Assembly (NCBI GenBank): GCA_963727245.1
Contig: CAVSFO010000005.1
Coordinates: 248,001 to 312,000, forward strand
Direction of reading: 5' to 3'
Length of the DNA: 64,000 nucleotides
Origin: JBKQVT01 sp963727245
GTDB taxonomy: Bacteria > Planctomycetota > Planctomycetia > Pirellulales > Thermoguttaceae
Shown here: positions 1 through 10,093 of the stretch, in pieces
Layout of the letters: the number at the start of each line of letters is the position of its first letter
Numbering within the stretch: position 1 is the stretch's first letter
Program-made: the position numbers and the translations under genes
Notes under the pieces: model-generated
Seen by the model: only the letters and a program-made list of their open reading frames with translations
The model's database searches: none
What the model was told of the DNA's origin: nothing

Positions 1-316
1 TGGGTGGAAGGCATCGACCGGTTGGAACGGTACTTGCGCCGCCATCCCTTATGCTGCCAAATTGGGGACAGTTGTGCAACTATCGCCCAGACTGGGGGGT
101 TGGCTCCCACGAGCAGTTATCGAGATGAGCGTCGCGTTTAGCAGCCGCGGACCTTCGCCCGAACGTGCCACTCTCCCCGAAGCCCACCGGCGGCGGCCGG
201 TGGGAGATGAGCTTGCGCCGGACGTCGCTCGCCGCTTCACGCCCCACCGGTCGCCGCCGAAAGGCATGGAGGCCGGGGACTTCAGCCCCGACCGTTCTTC
301 TTCCCGGCCGAGGGGG
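1..316. other. non-coding stretch with a palindrome
   Basis: No convincing gene is visible. At about 179-207 there is a short palindrome of the type CCCACCGG...CCGGTGGG. It resembles one arm of the double hairpins found at 38982-39061, 39944-40022 and 60285-60379. The stretch lies downstream of the chemoreceptor gene. Confidence 0.5.
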
Positions 317-3063
317 TCAGTTGGCGATCGTCGCGTGACCGCTCCCGGTCTTGAAGTGGCTGACTAGGTCCCGCAGTGCACTGGCTTGGGCGCCCAGTTC
401 CTGGCTGCTGGAGGCCATCTGCTGGCTGCCGGCGGCCGCGGTTTCCGTGACCTCGGCGATGCCCGCAATCGCCTTGGAGACCTCTTGGGCATTGGCGGCC
501 TGCTGGACGGCGGCGGCGGCGATTTCGGAGATCTTCGCGGCGGTGATTTCCACGCCCTCGATGATCTTCTTCAAGGAGGTCCCCGTCTGCTCGCTCAAGT
601 CGGCGCCGTCCTGAACGCGGCGCGTCGACTCCTTGATGAGGGTGGAGATTTCGCGGGCGGCCTGGTTGGAGCGTTCGGCGAGTTTGCGGACCTCGTCGGC
701 CACGACGGCGAATCCCATGCCGTGTTCGCCGGCCCGGGCGGCCTCGATGGCGGCGTTCAGCGCCAGCAGGTTCGTCTGGCTGGCGATTTCGGAAATGACT
801 CGGATGATTTCGCTGATTTGTTGCGAGCTGGTGCGAATCAGGTCCATGGCTTCCACGGACTTTTGCACGGCCTGACCGCCGTCTTCGGCCAGTTGGTTGG
901 TCTGCTTGGCGATCTTGTCGGCCTCGACGGCGTTGGCCTTGACGACGTCAATCGAGCGGGTGAGTTCTTCCACCGAGGCGGTCATCTCCTCGACGCTGGC
1001 GCTCTGTGTCTGCGCCCCATGGGCCATGGTCTGCGAGCCTTCGGCGACCACCCGCGAGCCCTCGCCGAACTGGGCCGCCGTCTCCGTGATTTGTTCGATG
1101 GCGGTCCGCATGTTCGTGACGACCTGGTTCACGTTGTCGCGCAATCGGCCATAGAGGCCCGGGTACTGGCTCCCCACGGTACGGGTGAAGTCCTTGGCGG
1201 CCAGGCGGGTCAAGACCTCGGCGATTTCGTGGATCGGCTTCTCGAAGCCCGCCAACGTCTCGTTGATGCCGTGGATGATCTGGCGGTACTCACCGTCGTA
1301 GCGGGCTTCGTCGGCCCGCACGTCCAGTTTCCCCTCCGTGGCCGCTTGGCGGAGTTTTTTGGCATCGGCGGTCATTCCACGCAGCGTCTCCACTACTTGC
1401 TTGACGGCCCCGGCGATTTGCAGGAACGACTCCCTCGCGGCGGCCGTGTCCGCGTCGCCCTCGGCCACCTCCAAGGCGAGGTTGAAATCCCCCGCCGAGA
1501 GTTTTTCCAGGTTCTGGGTGAGGGTCCTGCTTTGTTGCGACTGGAAGTCGGAGACTTTGGCAGTGACCTTGGCTGCCCTTTTCACCGCGGTCAAATCGGT
1601 GACAAACTCCATGACGCCGACTACCTTGCCTCCCCCGTCCTTGATCGGCAGTCCAACATAGGAGATTTCCAACTCGCGGCCGGCGGGGCGGGCAGTCGTC
1701 TCCGCCGTGACGGCGCACCGCTGTTCCATGGCCCGCACACACGCGCACTCGGGAGTGTTGCAATGCGTGGTCTTGAAGTGCTCATAGCACTTCGTGCCCT
1801 CGATCTGACGCTTGTCGAGACCGATAACCGTGGCCACGCAGTCGTTCATGTAGAGGATTTCCCTGTCCTTGTTCATGGTCATGAAAGGCGACGGGATATG
1901 GTCGATGAAACCGGTGAAAACATCCATCGCGGCATTGACGTTCTCCACAATGGGGCGGAATTCGAGGCTTACCGATTCCGGGTTGCCGCGGGTCTGAAGC
2001 TTCCCTTCCACCGCCGCCGTGGAGAGCCGCTTGGTCTCGCCGATCAGTGCGCCCAGGACCTTGGAAATGCTCTTCGATATAAAGTAGCCGAGCACGACGA
2101 CCACGAGCACGCCCAGGATTTGCGCGACGATGATGATCGTCTTGGAGGTGCCGACGATCCCCAACACGGTGCTGGCGGCGTCGTCCGACGCCTTCCAGGC
2201 GCCGTTCTCGTCGGCTTGGATCGTGTCAACCACCGTCTCGCCGGCCTTGCTCAGTTCCGGCAAGATCACGGTACGAAGCTTCGTGTCGCCCTTGGCCCAC
2301 AACTTGGCGGCGGCCAGGTATTCCTGCGTGGCCTTGTCGGCCCGGTCGAGTGTCTCTCGGTCCACGGAGGTCGCCGACAGCTTGCGCAGTTCCCCGTACA
2401 GCGTGGAAAGCCTGGCGGCGTTGTCGGTCATGCACTTCCAATTCTGCTCGTCCTTGGTCCCAATGTAGGTGCAAGCGGCCAGACGCATGGCGAGCGTCGT
2501 CTGGGTCAGGTCGAACATGAGAAAGACCGATTGCGAGGTCTTGCCGACCTGGGCTTCCCTCCCGTGCTCTGCTTTCTTCCGCGCAAATAGGCATCGCCCT
2601 CGGCTTGCACTGCGGTTCCCTTTTCGACCATCAGCTTGATGCCAGCGTCGCCGGCTTTCACGGCGGCAATACCTTCGTCGAAAAGCTTGCCGTACCGGTC
2701 GGCCACGCCGCGCGCTTCCTGCACTTTCTTGGCCAGATCGGCGTTGTTGAACCGCCCGGCGATCTTGTCGATCTGGTCCAGGCTGCCGGCCATTTCGGCC
2801 AGGTTCGTCCTCGCCTTCGCGGCGAATTCGTCCTTCTTGTAGAGGAAGTAGCTCTTCATGGCCGAAACGCTCTCGAACGCCGCACGCTCGACGCCATTGC
2901 CGTTTTTCACGACGGCAAGACCGAGATCGGTCAGCCCGGTGACGTTCGCGTCCACCCGGACGAACATCACGTAATTGACGACGCCCAGGACCGCGAGAAT
3001 CGTCAATAGCACGCCGAAACCGGCAACAACCTTCGTACTGGTCTTCAGATTGCTCAGCATCAC
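317..3063 (-). CDS. methyl-accepting chemotaxis protein with PAS domain (frame-broken)
   Basis: Membrane chemoreceptor that would signal to CheA/CheW. The reconstructed protein is about 915 residues. It has a transmembrane segment near residues 10-32, an extracytoplasmic helical sensor region, a second transmembrane segment near 305-330 (IIIVAQILGVLVVVVLGYF), a HAMP region, a PAS domain (DHIPSPFMTMNKDREILYMN), further HAMP-like helices and a C-terminal signalling hairpin with the tip NLLALNAAIEAARAGEHG. The start at 3063 is preceded by GAGGAG. The frame changes by one missing base near 2555-2584, most likely at the GCGC at 2581-2584. Read that way, both halves join as a normal receptor, so sequencing error is more likely than a pseudogene. 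No other che gene lies in the window. Confidence 0.9.
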
Positions 3064-3178
3064 TCTACTCCTCTATCAGAACGGGGTGGAAGGTTGGGGG
3101 GCTTGGCTGCCAAACCGGCGGAAAACGTCCGCCGCGCTACTGTCAGCCCGACGGATTCCCTGCGCGGGACCACGGGAT

Positions 3179-3207
3179 TATTTAGGTCAAATTTGTCACC
3201 GTGGCAA
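3179..3207 (-). promoter_or_regulatory. candidate promoter of the chemoreceptor gene
   Basis: On the minus strand TTGCCA (3207-3202), a 17-base spacer and TAAATA (3184-3179) lie about 115 bases upstream of the chemoreceptor start. The spacer carries GACAAA and TGACC just before the -10. The same arrangement occurs in front of both flp pilin genes (48226-48253 and 48862-48889). The assignment rests on pattern matching only. Confidence 0.45.
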
Positions 3208-3323
3208 GCAAATCCCGCACGGGATCGGGCCCTTCCGTGACCCCACCCGAAAAAAAGCGCGGCCGTGCGCGCGGCTCTTCCGCGGACACGGCCTCGGTGA
3301 GAAATGCGAGAATATGACCCGGA

Positions 3324-5464
3324 CTACTTCGTCGCCCGCAACATCACCCTGCTGTCGGCCACAGAGCACCCCTTTCCCTTGGGGTGGACAATCAGGGGGT
3401 TGATGTCCAACTCGGAAATCTCCGGCTGCTCGCAGACCATCTGCGAGAGCCGCAGCAAGCAATCCACGATGCCGTCAACGTCGCAGGGCGGGTTGCCGCG
3501 GAAGCCGTCGAGCACCTGGAAGGAGCGGATCTGCCGCACCATGCGCTCCGCCGAAATCTGCCACATCGGCGCCAGGCGGAAGGAAACGTCCTTGAGCACC
3601 TCGACCAGCGTGCCGCCCAGGCCGAACATCATCAGCGGTCCGAAGCGGGGATCGCGGCTGGCGCCCAGGATCACCTCGACGCCCTTGGGGGCCATTTGTT
3701 CGACCAGGATCCCCTGGATCTTCGCCCCGGGGATGGCGGCGGCGACGTTCGCATAAATCTTGGCATAGGCGGCCTGCGCTTCCTCCGCACCGCGCACGTT
3801 GAGGATCACCCCGCCGGCGTCGAACTTGTGGACCACGTCGGCCGACATGACCTTCATCGCCACCGGGGTGGCGTACGATTCGGCCAGCCTGGCCGCTTCC
3901 TCGACGCACCTGGCGATGCCGCTTTTCATCAGCGGCAGGCCGTAGCACTGCAACAGCGGCCGGCATTCAGCCTGCGACAGGTAACGCTCCTTCTTGCCCT
4001 CCAGGGCGTCGGCGATGATGCGGCGGGCGCCCTCCGTGTCCACGTCCAGGATCTTACGCACCGCCCGGCGGGGAATCTCCCGCAAGGCGATCAGCCGGCT
4101 GGCCGCCGCCAGGCTCTTTACGCCGTCCTCGGGGAATGGATAGTTCGGCACGCCCGCCTTGCGCAGAATCGCCACCCCGGCCGCCACGTCGCGCACGCCC
4201 ATGAACGAGCAGACCACCGGCTTGGCGATGCCCTTGATGGCCTCGGGCACGACGCCGGCGATCTCCTCGATGTCGGTCATCGATTGCGGCGTCAGGATGA
4301 TAATGCCCATGTCCACGTCCTCGTCTTCCAGCACCGTGCGGATGGCCGCCTTGTAGCGGTCGGAGCGGGCATCGCCGATGACGTTGACGGGATTGCGCAG
4401 CGAGGCGGCGGCCGGCAGGGCGGGCCGTAGCTTGTCCTTGGTGGCGTCGCTGAGGTTTGCCAGCTTCAGGCCGTGGCGGATGGCTGCGTCGGTGGCCATG
4501 ATTCCCGGCCCGCCGGCGTTCGTCACAATCGCCACGTGATCGCCGTGCGGCAGCGGTTGCGTGGTGTACAAGGCCGCATAGTCGAATAGCTCGGCGATCG
4601 TTTCCACCCGCTGCGCCCGCTCTGCGCCAACAGGGCGTCGTAGACCGAGTCGGAACCGGCCAGCGAGCCGGTGTGGCTGCTGACGGCCTTGGCGCCTTCC
4701 GGCGAGCGGCCCGACTTCAGGCACAGCATCGGCTTGTGCGTCTCCCAGAAGACCTTGGTGGCCGTCTCCAGGAACCGCCGCCCGTTGGTCACGTCCTCCA
4801 GGTACATGGCGATCACCGCCGTCTTGTCGTCCTTGCCCAGGTAGTCCAGCAGATCGATCTCGTTGACGTTGGCCTTGTTGCCGAAACTGATGAACTTGCT
4901 GAAGCCCATCTGCCGGTCCTCGGCATAGTCGAGCACCGAGGTGCACAACGCCCCGCTCTGCGAGATGAACGCCAGGTTGCCGGCGGCCGGCATCTTGCGG
5001 CCGAAGGTGGCGTTCATGCGGACGTCCGGATGGGTGTTGATTACTCCCAGGCAGTTCGGGCCGATCAAGGGGATGCCGGCCGCCCGCACCTTGTCGCGGA
5101 GCCGGCCCTCCAGTTCCGCCCCTTGGGGACCCGTCTCCTTGAAGCCCGCCGAGATGACCACCAGCCCCTTGACCCCCTTGGCCGCCGCCTCGTCGATCAC
5201 CGCCAACATGCCGGCGGCGGGCACGATCAGTACGGCCATATCCACCGGGCCCGGAATGTCGGCCAGCTTCGCATAGCAGGCCACGCCCACGATGTTGCTG
5301 GCCTTCGGATTGACCGGGTAGACGCAGCCGTTGAATTCCGCTTGCAGCAGATTCCGGAAGATGTCGTTGCCGACGGTCCCCGGCCGGGTCGAGGCCCCAA
5401 CCACGGCGATCGACTTGGGGGCCAGGATGAAATCGAGGTTCGATGCAGGACTCTTCTGCGGCAT
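3324..5464 (-). CDS. ADP-forming acetate/acyl-CoA ligase, fused alpha and beta parts (frame-broken)
   Basis: Would convert acyl-CoA, ADP and phosphate to acid, CoA and ATP, or the reverse. The reconstructed length is about 713 residues, as expected for the fused form. The N-terminal CoA-binding domain starts FILAPKSIAVVGASTRPGTV. It is followed by the succinyl-CoA-ligase-like region with GPNCLGVINT, SQSGALCTSVLDYA and SHTGSLAGSD, then TNAGGPGIM, and a C-terminal ATP-grasp domain (VAMKVMSADVVHKFDAGGV, LDINPLIVHPKG). One base is missing near 4612-4618, beside GCGC at 4613-4616. The join SVYDALLAQSG to AQRVETIAELFDYA restores the family sequence. The gene stands alone and its start at 5464 follows a GGAG-like site. 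Confidence 0.9.
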
Positions 5465-6283
5465 AACGCGGATCTCCTCACGCTGGACTTGCCAATTCTC
5501 TGGGCTCTAAAGCCTACCAGTATCCCAACAGGCGTGGCCGGACGCAAGAGCTAGGGGCCGGGGACCAGGGGCCAGGGGCCGGGGATTAGGAAACTCCGCG
5601 TCTCCGCGTCTCCGCGTGAGATTCGCTTACCGTCTCCATCCGGCGGCGTGTCGGCGGCGTGTCGCCGTGTCTTTCCTAATCCCTAATCCCTAATCGCTAA
5701 TCCCTATTCAGAGGGGTCGGGGTGGCGGGGAAAAGCGACGGCAAGATGGCTGACGGGCGTTTACGCCTGTTGCCGGCAAAGCCGGTGCTCGGCCGGCGTT
5801 GACGCCGGGTTGGGGGAGGATCGCGGTTTCGTTTGTTATTACGTTGGTCTTGCTATGTCAGCCGCGCTCACGCGGCTCCTGATGTCCGCCAGCGGCAGGA
5901 GCCCGGAAACCGGGCTGACAAACTGGCCAGCGCGCCGCTCGCCCTGCCCGGCGTCAACGCCGGGCCGAATACCGCCTGCGGCAGAAAGCCTGATAAATCA
6001 GGCTTGGCTTCGCAGCGGCTGCACCCAAAACCGGAAGAGCCACGGAGACTGGAAACCGAGTACCGAACACCTGCGTCGGCCGGCGGATTTTGAGGGGCAC
6101 GCGGGCCAGAGGCCAAGGGGAAAACGGACCTCTCACCGTTTTTTTCCGTCCTAAACCGTTAGCCCGAACCCCGCCCGCAACCCAAGGGATTGGGCATTGG
6201 CGAGCCGGGTTCGGCGAATAAGCCTGTTCTGCGATTGGGCCTCTGAGCAACAGAACAACATTCGCGCCAACCGTGTAGGGATC
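5465..6283. other. long intergenic region with short repeats and palindromes
   Basis: No gene is supported. It holds a G-rich direct repeat of the GGGGACCAGGGGCCAGG type (5556-5583; a similar one lies at 12711-12760), a CTCCGCGT triplication near 5592-5617, a CTAATCC run at 5674-5706, and the palindrome CCGGCGTTGACGCCGG (about 5790-5806) with a second copy near 5948-5966. Open frames here have no codon bias or ribosome site that I would trust. Confidence 0.6.
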
Positions 6284-6901
6284 TCAACCCAGAACTCTAT
6301 GTTCAACGAATCGCGTGAGCGCCGCAATGCCGTATACCCATAGGCCAAATGCCAGGAGAAACAGAGCCACCAGAGTAGCGCCCGCAAGGTAAACTGACCA
6401 AAGGTGCCATATTTGGTCCACCCTTCCCCGCCCTCCCCAGACTCCGAAAATAAGCATCAATTGGTTCGGTGTATTGACCTCGATAGGCTCACGACCGCGC
6501 GGCAGTTTCTCGATCGCGTCCCTGGCCTTTTCGGTGAGAGACCAATCGAACATATAAAAACCGATCTGGCGACGAGAACCCTCGCGCCCGCCAGGCGGCA
6601 GCACCGTGCAATAATTCAACGCAACGGAATATAGTGTCAACAACACAACCGAGAGCAGCAACAACTTGAGGGCCCGGGTCGGTCGGCCTCGGGGGCGATT
6701 TCGAGTAAAGTAGCCGCAAAGGAGAACGGCGACACCCAAACCCGGCCCGAAAACTCGCGCGGATGGGAAATACGGTGGGGCATAATCGTAAAAATAAGCA
6801 GCCCCGGGAATCGCCGAGCCGAGCCAGCGAATTGTTTCAATTCCGACCTTTATCACCCGCGGATGCTTCGGCGGGGCAGGGTGCTTCCGTTGTTTCGTCA
6901 T
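6284..6901 (-). CDS. polytopic membrane protein of unknown function
   Basis: A 205-residue protein with about four hydrophobic segments (around residues 25-40, 50-65, 82-98 and 165-195) and a soluble stretch between the third and fourth. I do not recognise a family. It overlaps the upstream gene by four bases (ATGA at 6898-6901), so the two are almost certainly co-transcribed and translationally coupled. The upstream partner is a secreted protein, which suggests an envelope-located pair. The start is set by this overlap. Confidence 0.65.
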   Translation of the reverse strand: MTKQRKHPAPPKHPRVIKVGIETIRWLGSAIPGAAYFYDYAPPYFPSARVFGPGLGVAVLLCGYFTRNRPRGRPTRALKLLLLSVVLLTLYSVALNYCTVLPPGGREGSRRQIGFYMFDWSLTEKARDAIEKLPRGREPIEVNTPNQLMLIFGVWGGRGRVDQIWHLWSVYLAGATLVALFLLAFGLWVYGIAALTRFVEHRVLG

Positions 6902-7692
6902 CGCACCGGGGCCGTTTCGGGAATCGTGATCTCTCGGGTCTTCTCGTAGATATCGTAGTGATATTTGAGAGAACTGGACTTTTGGTTGCGTTCAGTCCAA
7001 ACGAAGTAGGTGCCCACGGGCACGATTTCCGCCGTATTCGTTGGGTTACTGGCGATCTTCACCTCATCCTCCGTGGCAAGCTGATACCGAACGAACGCAC
7101 CCGGCTTCTCGGTCTTAAATGTGACCTCGCTCATCAGTTGCCCGCTGGCGTCCTGAGCGCTGGCGTGGATACCGAGGGCTTCGTATGTCTCAGTCATCTC
7201 GCGCTGCTCCGGCACACAGTGGCTTACCTGGTAACGCTCTTCGCGCATCTCCGTTTCGGAATGCCACTGTCCATTCGCCCAATACCATCGGGTCGTCGGC
7301 ACGCTTTCTACGCGCGTCTCGCACTGTTGCGTCATGACGGTGTACCTGACCTTCCTCGTCTTTGCCACTGTTGTTCCGCTTAGCACGAGCGAAACCGACG
7401 GGGAACGGCGTTTCATGGCACCAGGAGCAATCCAACCGAGCACTATTGCGTTCGGGGTTTGGGTTCGAGTCTGCGCGACCAAGTAGTAGGACTCTCCCGA
7501 GAAGTCAACCACCAACGTCTCGTGCGGACCAATGGCAAGTGGGGGGCGACTCCACCGGTTCGCGTCGGCCCTCCAGAACCACAAGTAGATATCCACCCCG
7601 CTCCTATTGACGACCGGGATTTTTTCGGACCCCGCGGCAGGAATCGCAGTGAGTAGGCAAAGGAACAAGGGGACGAGGAGTGTCCGGTTCAT
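6898..7692 (-). CDS. secreted protein of unknown function
   Basis: 264 residues beginning with a clear Sec signal peptide (MNRTLLVPLFLCLLTAIPAAG, cleavage probably after AAG). The mature part is polar, predicted beta-rich, and has two Cys in a central region (TQQCETRVE and VSHCVPEQ). Around residue 40 it contains an SGVDIYLWFWRADAN stretch followed by GPHETLVVDF. I do not recognise a domain. It is the first gene of a two-gene unit with the membrane protein at 6284-6901. Confidence 0.7.
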   Translation of the reverse strand: MNRTLLVPLFLCLLTAIPAAGSEKIPVVNRSGVDIYLWFWRADANRWSRPPLAIGPHETLVVDFSGESYYLVAQTRTQTPNAIVLGWIAPGAMKRRSPSVSLVLSGTTVAKTRKVRYTVMTQQCETRVESVPTTRWYWANGQWHSETEMREERYQVSHCVPEQREMTETYEALGIHASAQDASGQLMSEVTFKTEKPGAFVRYQLATEDEVKIASNPTNTAEIVPVGTYFVWTERNQKSSSLKYHYDIYEKTREITIPETAPVR

Positions 7693-7941
7693 AGGACCTC
7701 ATTCCGGGAGCCGGTTGGTTCTGGGGATGGTCGAACCGCCTCAGGAGGCTCGGTCCGGGGCGGCGCCTCTCATAAGTCGGATTATACCAAATAACGCCCC
7801 CCATTGAGAAGCCGGAGCGGCACTGTAGGGCCGGCCTATTTCCAACGGATGTGCGCCGTAAGAAGCGTCGAAACCATGTCCCAGCCCAGAAAACACGCCT
7901 CCCTTAGGCGGAACAGTCCGGGTGATTTTGCGTCCTTATGC

Positions 7942-8487
7942 TCAATTGACAGCTTTTGGTGCGGGCGGTGTGGCCGGTGCGGCCGCCTTCGACTGGATTA
8001 TAGACGGCGAGGCGGGCTTGTCGTGCCTCCCGAGGACGTACCCCCCAATGAACGTGCCGACCGAGATGATAATGGTGACAAGCACCTGCCAGGCGGTTAC
8101 GGGCTGCTTCTCGTAAGCCACCTTCCACCAGGGCTTCAGGTATTCTTCGACGGCCGCGAGCCCCTCGCGCTCAAGCCCGATAGTCCATTTGTTTGGGTCG
8201 GGGCAGTATGTGCTCCCACCGAAACTATCCGGCCGCGTGCTGTACGGGTCGAAGTAGATCCATTCACGTCTGCCTAACTCAGACAAGTCGCTCATCAGCA
8301 GTGAAGGACGGCGGGCGTCGGGCACCGGATCGAACGAGTATGTCTTCCTAGCCCATTCCGAAGATGAGCGCACAAGCTCAAGGGGATGGTAGCCCCGGCA
8401 ATGAGGAACGCACGTCTCAAATGACACAGCTCTGGCGATGTCGTGCGCGAGCTTCATCCGACGCGTTTGGATTGACGCCAGGTTCAT
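7942..8487 (-). CDS. single-span membrane protein of unknown function
   Basis: 181 residues. The N-terminal 130 residues are soluble and mixed in charge. One transmembrane helix lies near 133-155 (WQVLVTIIISVGTFIGGYVLG), followed by a short Ala/Pro-rich tail. The topology suggests a tail-anchored protein with a cytoplasmic head. No family is recognised. The region upstream (8572-8621) carries a palindrome and a direct repeat that may be its operator. Confidence 0.6.
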   Translation of the reverse strand: MNLASIQTRRMKLAHDIARAVSFETCVPHCRGYHPLELVRSSSEWARKTYSFDPVPDARRPSLLMSDLSELGRREWIYFDPYSTRPDSFGGSTYCPDPNKWTIGLEREGLAAVEEYLKPWWKVAYEKQPVTAWQVLVTIIISVGTFIGGYVLGRHDKPASPSIIQSKAAAPATPPAPKAVN

Positions 8488-8571
8488 GCGAGTATTTTAA
8501 CAGATCATTCGTTCCCCGTGAATAGCGTAGCAGTACGCCGCACGCGCTGTGTGCGGTGAGAGCGTCAAACT

Positions 8572-8621
8572 GCGTGTGACGGGTACGGAAAGGATCGTCA
8601 CACGGCGTGTGACGGATACGG
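8572..8621. promoter_or_regulatory. palindrome and direct repeat upstream of the 7942-8487 gene
   Basis: GTCACAC-GGC-GTGTGAC at 8597-8613 is a perfect 7-3-7 inverted repeat. The sequence GCGTGTGACGGRTACGG occurs twice in direct orientation, at about 8572 and 8605. Both lie about 85-130 bases before the start of the membrane protein gene. They could be a repressor site, but no cognate regulator is adjacent. Confidence 0.3.
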
Positions 8622-8708
8622 GTGCGGTCGCTGACGCGAATGATTCGCATTGCGGAGAGATGGTCGAGCCCGTCGCGCCCACCAGTTCTCCCCATTTCCC
8701 GCTTCTGG

Positions 8709-9258
8709 CTACGGTCCGTCGATGTTGAAGTGGAACGCGGAGTATTCCACCGTCTTACCATCCTCGCGGAACGCCACGCGCTTCACATAGCCGAGGCGTG
8801 CCGGCACCGTCGCCACCAGTCGGCCGGTCTTGGCGTCCCAAACACGAATGTCGCCAATGCAGGTGTAATCGGAGTCTTCCTTCAACCCCAGTCCAGTCGC
8901 GGTGGCAACGTACTTGCCGTCCGGACTGAATGCCCAACTCCGAATGGGAGCGGGCTCCATTCCCCAGCGAGCGTCGTGATGGAGGACCGGCCCGAACGGC
9001 TTGCCGGTGGCCTTGTCGCACAGCCGAGCGACCGTGCCCGCACGGTCCGCCTTCTCCATCTTCAGCGTGATCTTGCCGTCGGGCGTTGCTTGCAATGCCT
9101 TCGCACCGCTATCGACGGCCGCAAACCGGAATCCGCCGCCCGAGGCCCGTACGGGGGCGTGCACCAGCGGTTTCGATTTTGGAGATTTGGCGACGGGGGG
9201 CTGGGCGACGGACACGACGGAAACCAAGAGCATTGCGGGCAAGCAAGCGCAGTTTCAT
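8709..9258 (-). CDS. short secreted WD40-like protein (start region frame-broken)
   Basis: About 180 residues with one clear WD40-type blade near the C-terminus (SWAFSPDGKYVATATG, then IRVWDAKTGRLVATVPA). A full propeller needs six or seven blades, so this is a fragment, a degenerate copy or an oligomerising form. Reading from the ATG at 9258, MKL runs out of frame after three codons. Correcting one indel at the GCGC at 9247-9250 gives MKL..ACLPAMLLVSVVSVAQ, a good signal peptide. Without the correction the start would be TTG at 9242. The gene stands alone. Confidence 0.55.
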
Positions 9259-9440
9259 GCCGTCTCTCCGCGAAAGAACAGGTTTCCTTCCCTGATACGT
9301 CGCGGCGGCAACAGCCTTACAGGACGTCTTTTGCTCTGCCGGGGGCGGCGGCCGACGGCCGAGTACACTGGACAACGACCCCGGCGGCGGGGATAATATT
9401 AGTTGTAGTGGAAATCTGCGGCCGGAGGGAGAAAATCGCC

Positions 9441-9650
9441 ATGGAACCAAGTGCCAATGCCATCCTTCAAGCAGCGATGATGTTGTCCGAGAACGATCGC
9501 ATCACGCTGGTGTCCCGGCTGCTGGAAAGCGTGCCGCCGGAAGGTGTCACCGCCTCGGTGGATGACCCCGCTTTGATCGAGGAACTCGACCGCCGTTTCG
9601 CTGACCGCGATGGGGGCGTTCCGTGGTCGGACTTGCGGGCCGAAGGATAA
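9441..9650 (+). CDS. antitoxin of a RelE/ParE-type toxin-antitoxin pair
   Basis: 69 residues of the addiction-module component family often found upstream of plasmid-stabilisation toxins. Hallmarks are AILQAAMMLSENDRITLVSRLLESV and a C-terminus rich in acidic residues ending FADRDGGVPWSDLRAEG. The ATG follows GGAGGGAG with good spacing. Its TAA overlaps the ATG of the toxin gene (TAATG), which implies translational coupling. In this family the antitoxin binds the toxin and usually represses its own promoter; that role is inferred from the family. Confidence 0.85.
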   Translation: MEPSANAILQAAMMLSENDRITLVSRLLESVPPEGVTASVDDPALIEELDRRFADRDGGVPWSDLRAEG

Positions 9651-9952
9651 TGCCCACCAGCAACGTTGTCTTCCACCGGCTTGCGGCTCGCGAGTATCGT
9701 TCGGCGCGAGATTGGTACGTGCAACGATCGGCGGAAGTTGCCGTGCGGTTCCGCACGAGTGTCGATCGTGCGGTGGAACGAATCGCCACCGAGGCGGAAT
9801 CGCTCCCCTGTCTTACGGGCTCATACCGCTACGTTCGTGCCGGCCGTTTTCCCTATCTGCTGATCTTTCGTTTGACTGCCGCCGATGCGATCATGATCCT
9901 TGCCGTTGCCCACACGAGCCGCCGGCCCGGCTATTGGCGCCATCGGAAGTGA
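9650..9952 (+). CDS. RelE/ParE-family toxin
   Basis: 100 residues, the usual size for the superfamily. It shows the compact alpha/beta pattern: VVFHRLAAREYRSARDWY, then RFRTSVDRAVERIA, GSYRYVRAGRFPYLLIFRL and a final strand AIMILAVAHTSRRPGYW with the typical HTSRRPGYW ending. The start at 9650 overlaps the antitoxin stop; in-frame codons further upstream lie inside the antitoxin gene. Family members act on mRNA at the ribosome (RelE) or on gyrase (ParE); sequence alone does not decide which. Confidence 0.85.
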   Translation: MPTSNVVFHRLAAREYRSARDWYVQRSAEVAVRFRTSVDRAVERIATEAESLPCLTGSYRYVRAGRFPYLLIFRLTAADAIMILAVAHTSRRPGYWRHRK

Positions 9953-10093
9953 TGCCGTCGCGGAAGAGAGGTAGTCAAGACTATTTTCCCGTGGGCCTCG
10001 TCTTCGCGCACTCGGCCCCCCGTCAGGGGCTTCCCGCCAGTCGCCGCAGGATCAAGCGCTTGGTTCTTAGTGCTTAGTTCCAAGCTCTAAGTC

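Noticed and set aside
386..2590. Very long open frame on the plus strand opposite the chemoreceptor gene
   Set aside because: Gly/Leu/His/Asp-rich translation typical of antisense to GC-rich coding DNA; the minus strand encodes a clear chemoreceptor.
317..3063. Genuine pseudogene decay as the cause of the frame breaks
   Set aside because: Not excluded, but each broken gene is conserved on both sides of a single indel and most breaks fall at one tetranucleotide, which fits systematic error better.
5810..6154. Plus-strand open frame of 114 codons in the 5.5-6.3 kb gap
   Set aside because: It is made of palindromic repeat sequence and lacks a ribosome site.
7440..7480. tRNA-like GGTTCGAGTC string
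   Set aside because: It lies within the secreted-protein gene, and no cloverleaf can be built around it.
8622..9440. Possible long N-terminal extension of the antitoxin frame
   Set aside because: Only the last 69 codons match the antitoxin family, and a good GGAGGGAG site precedes the ATG at 9441.
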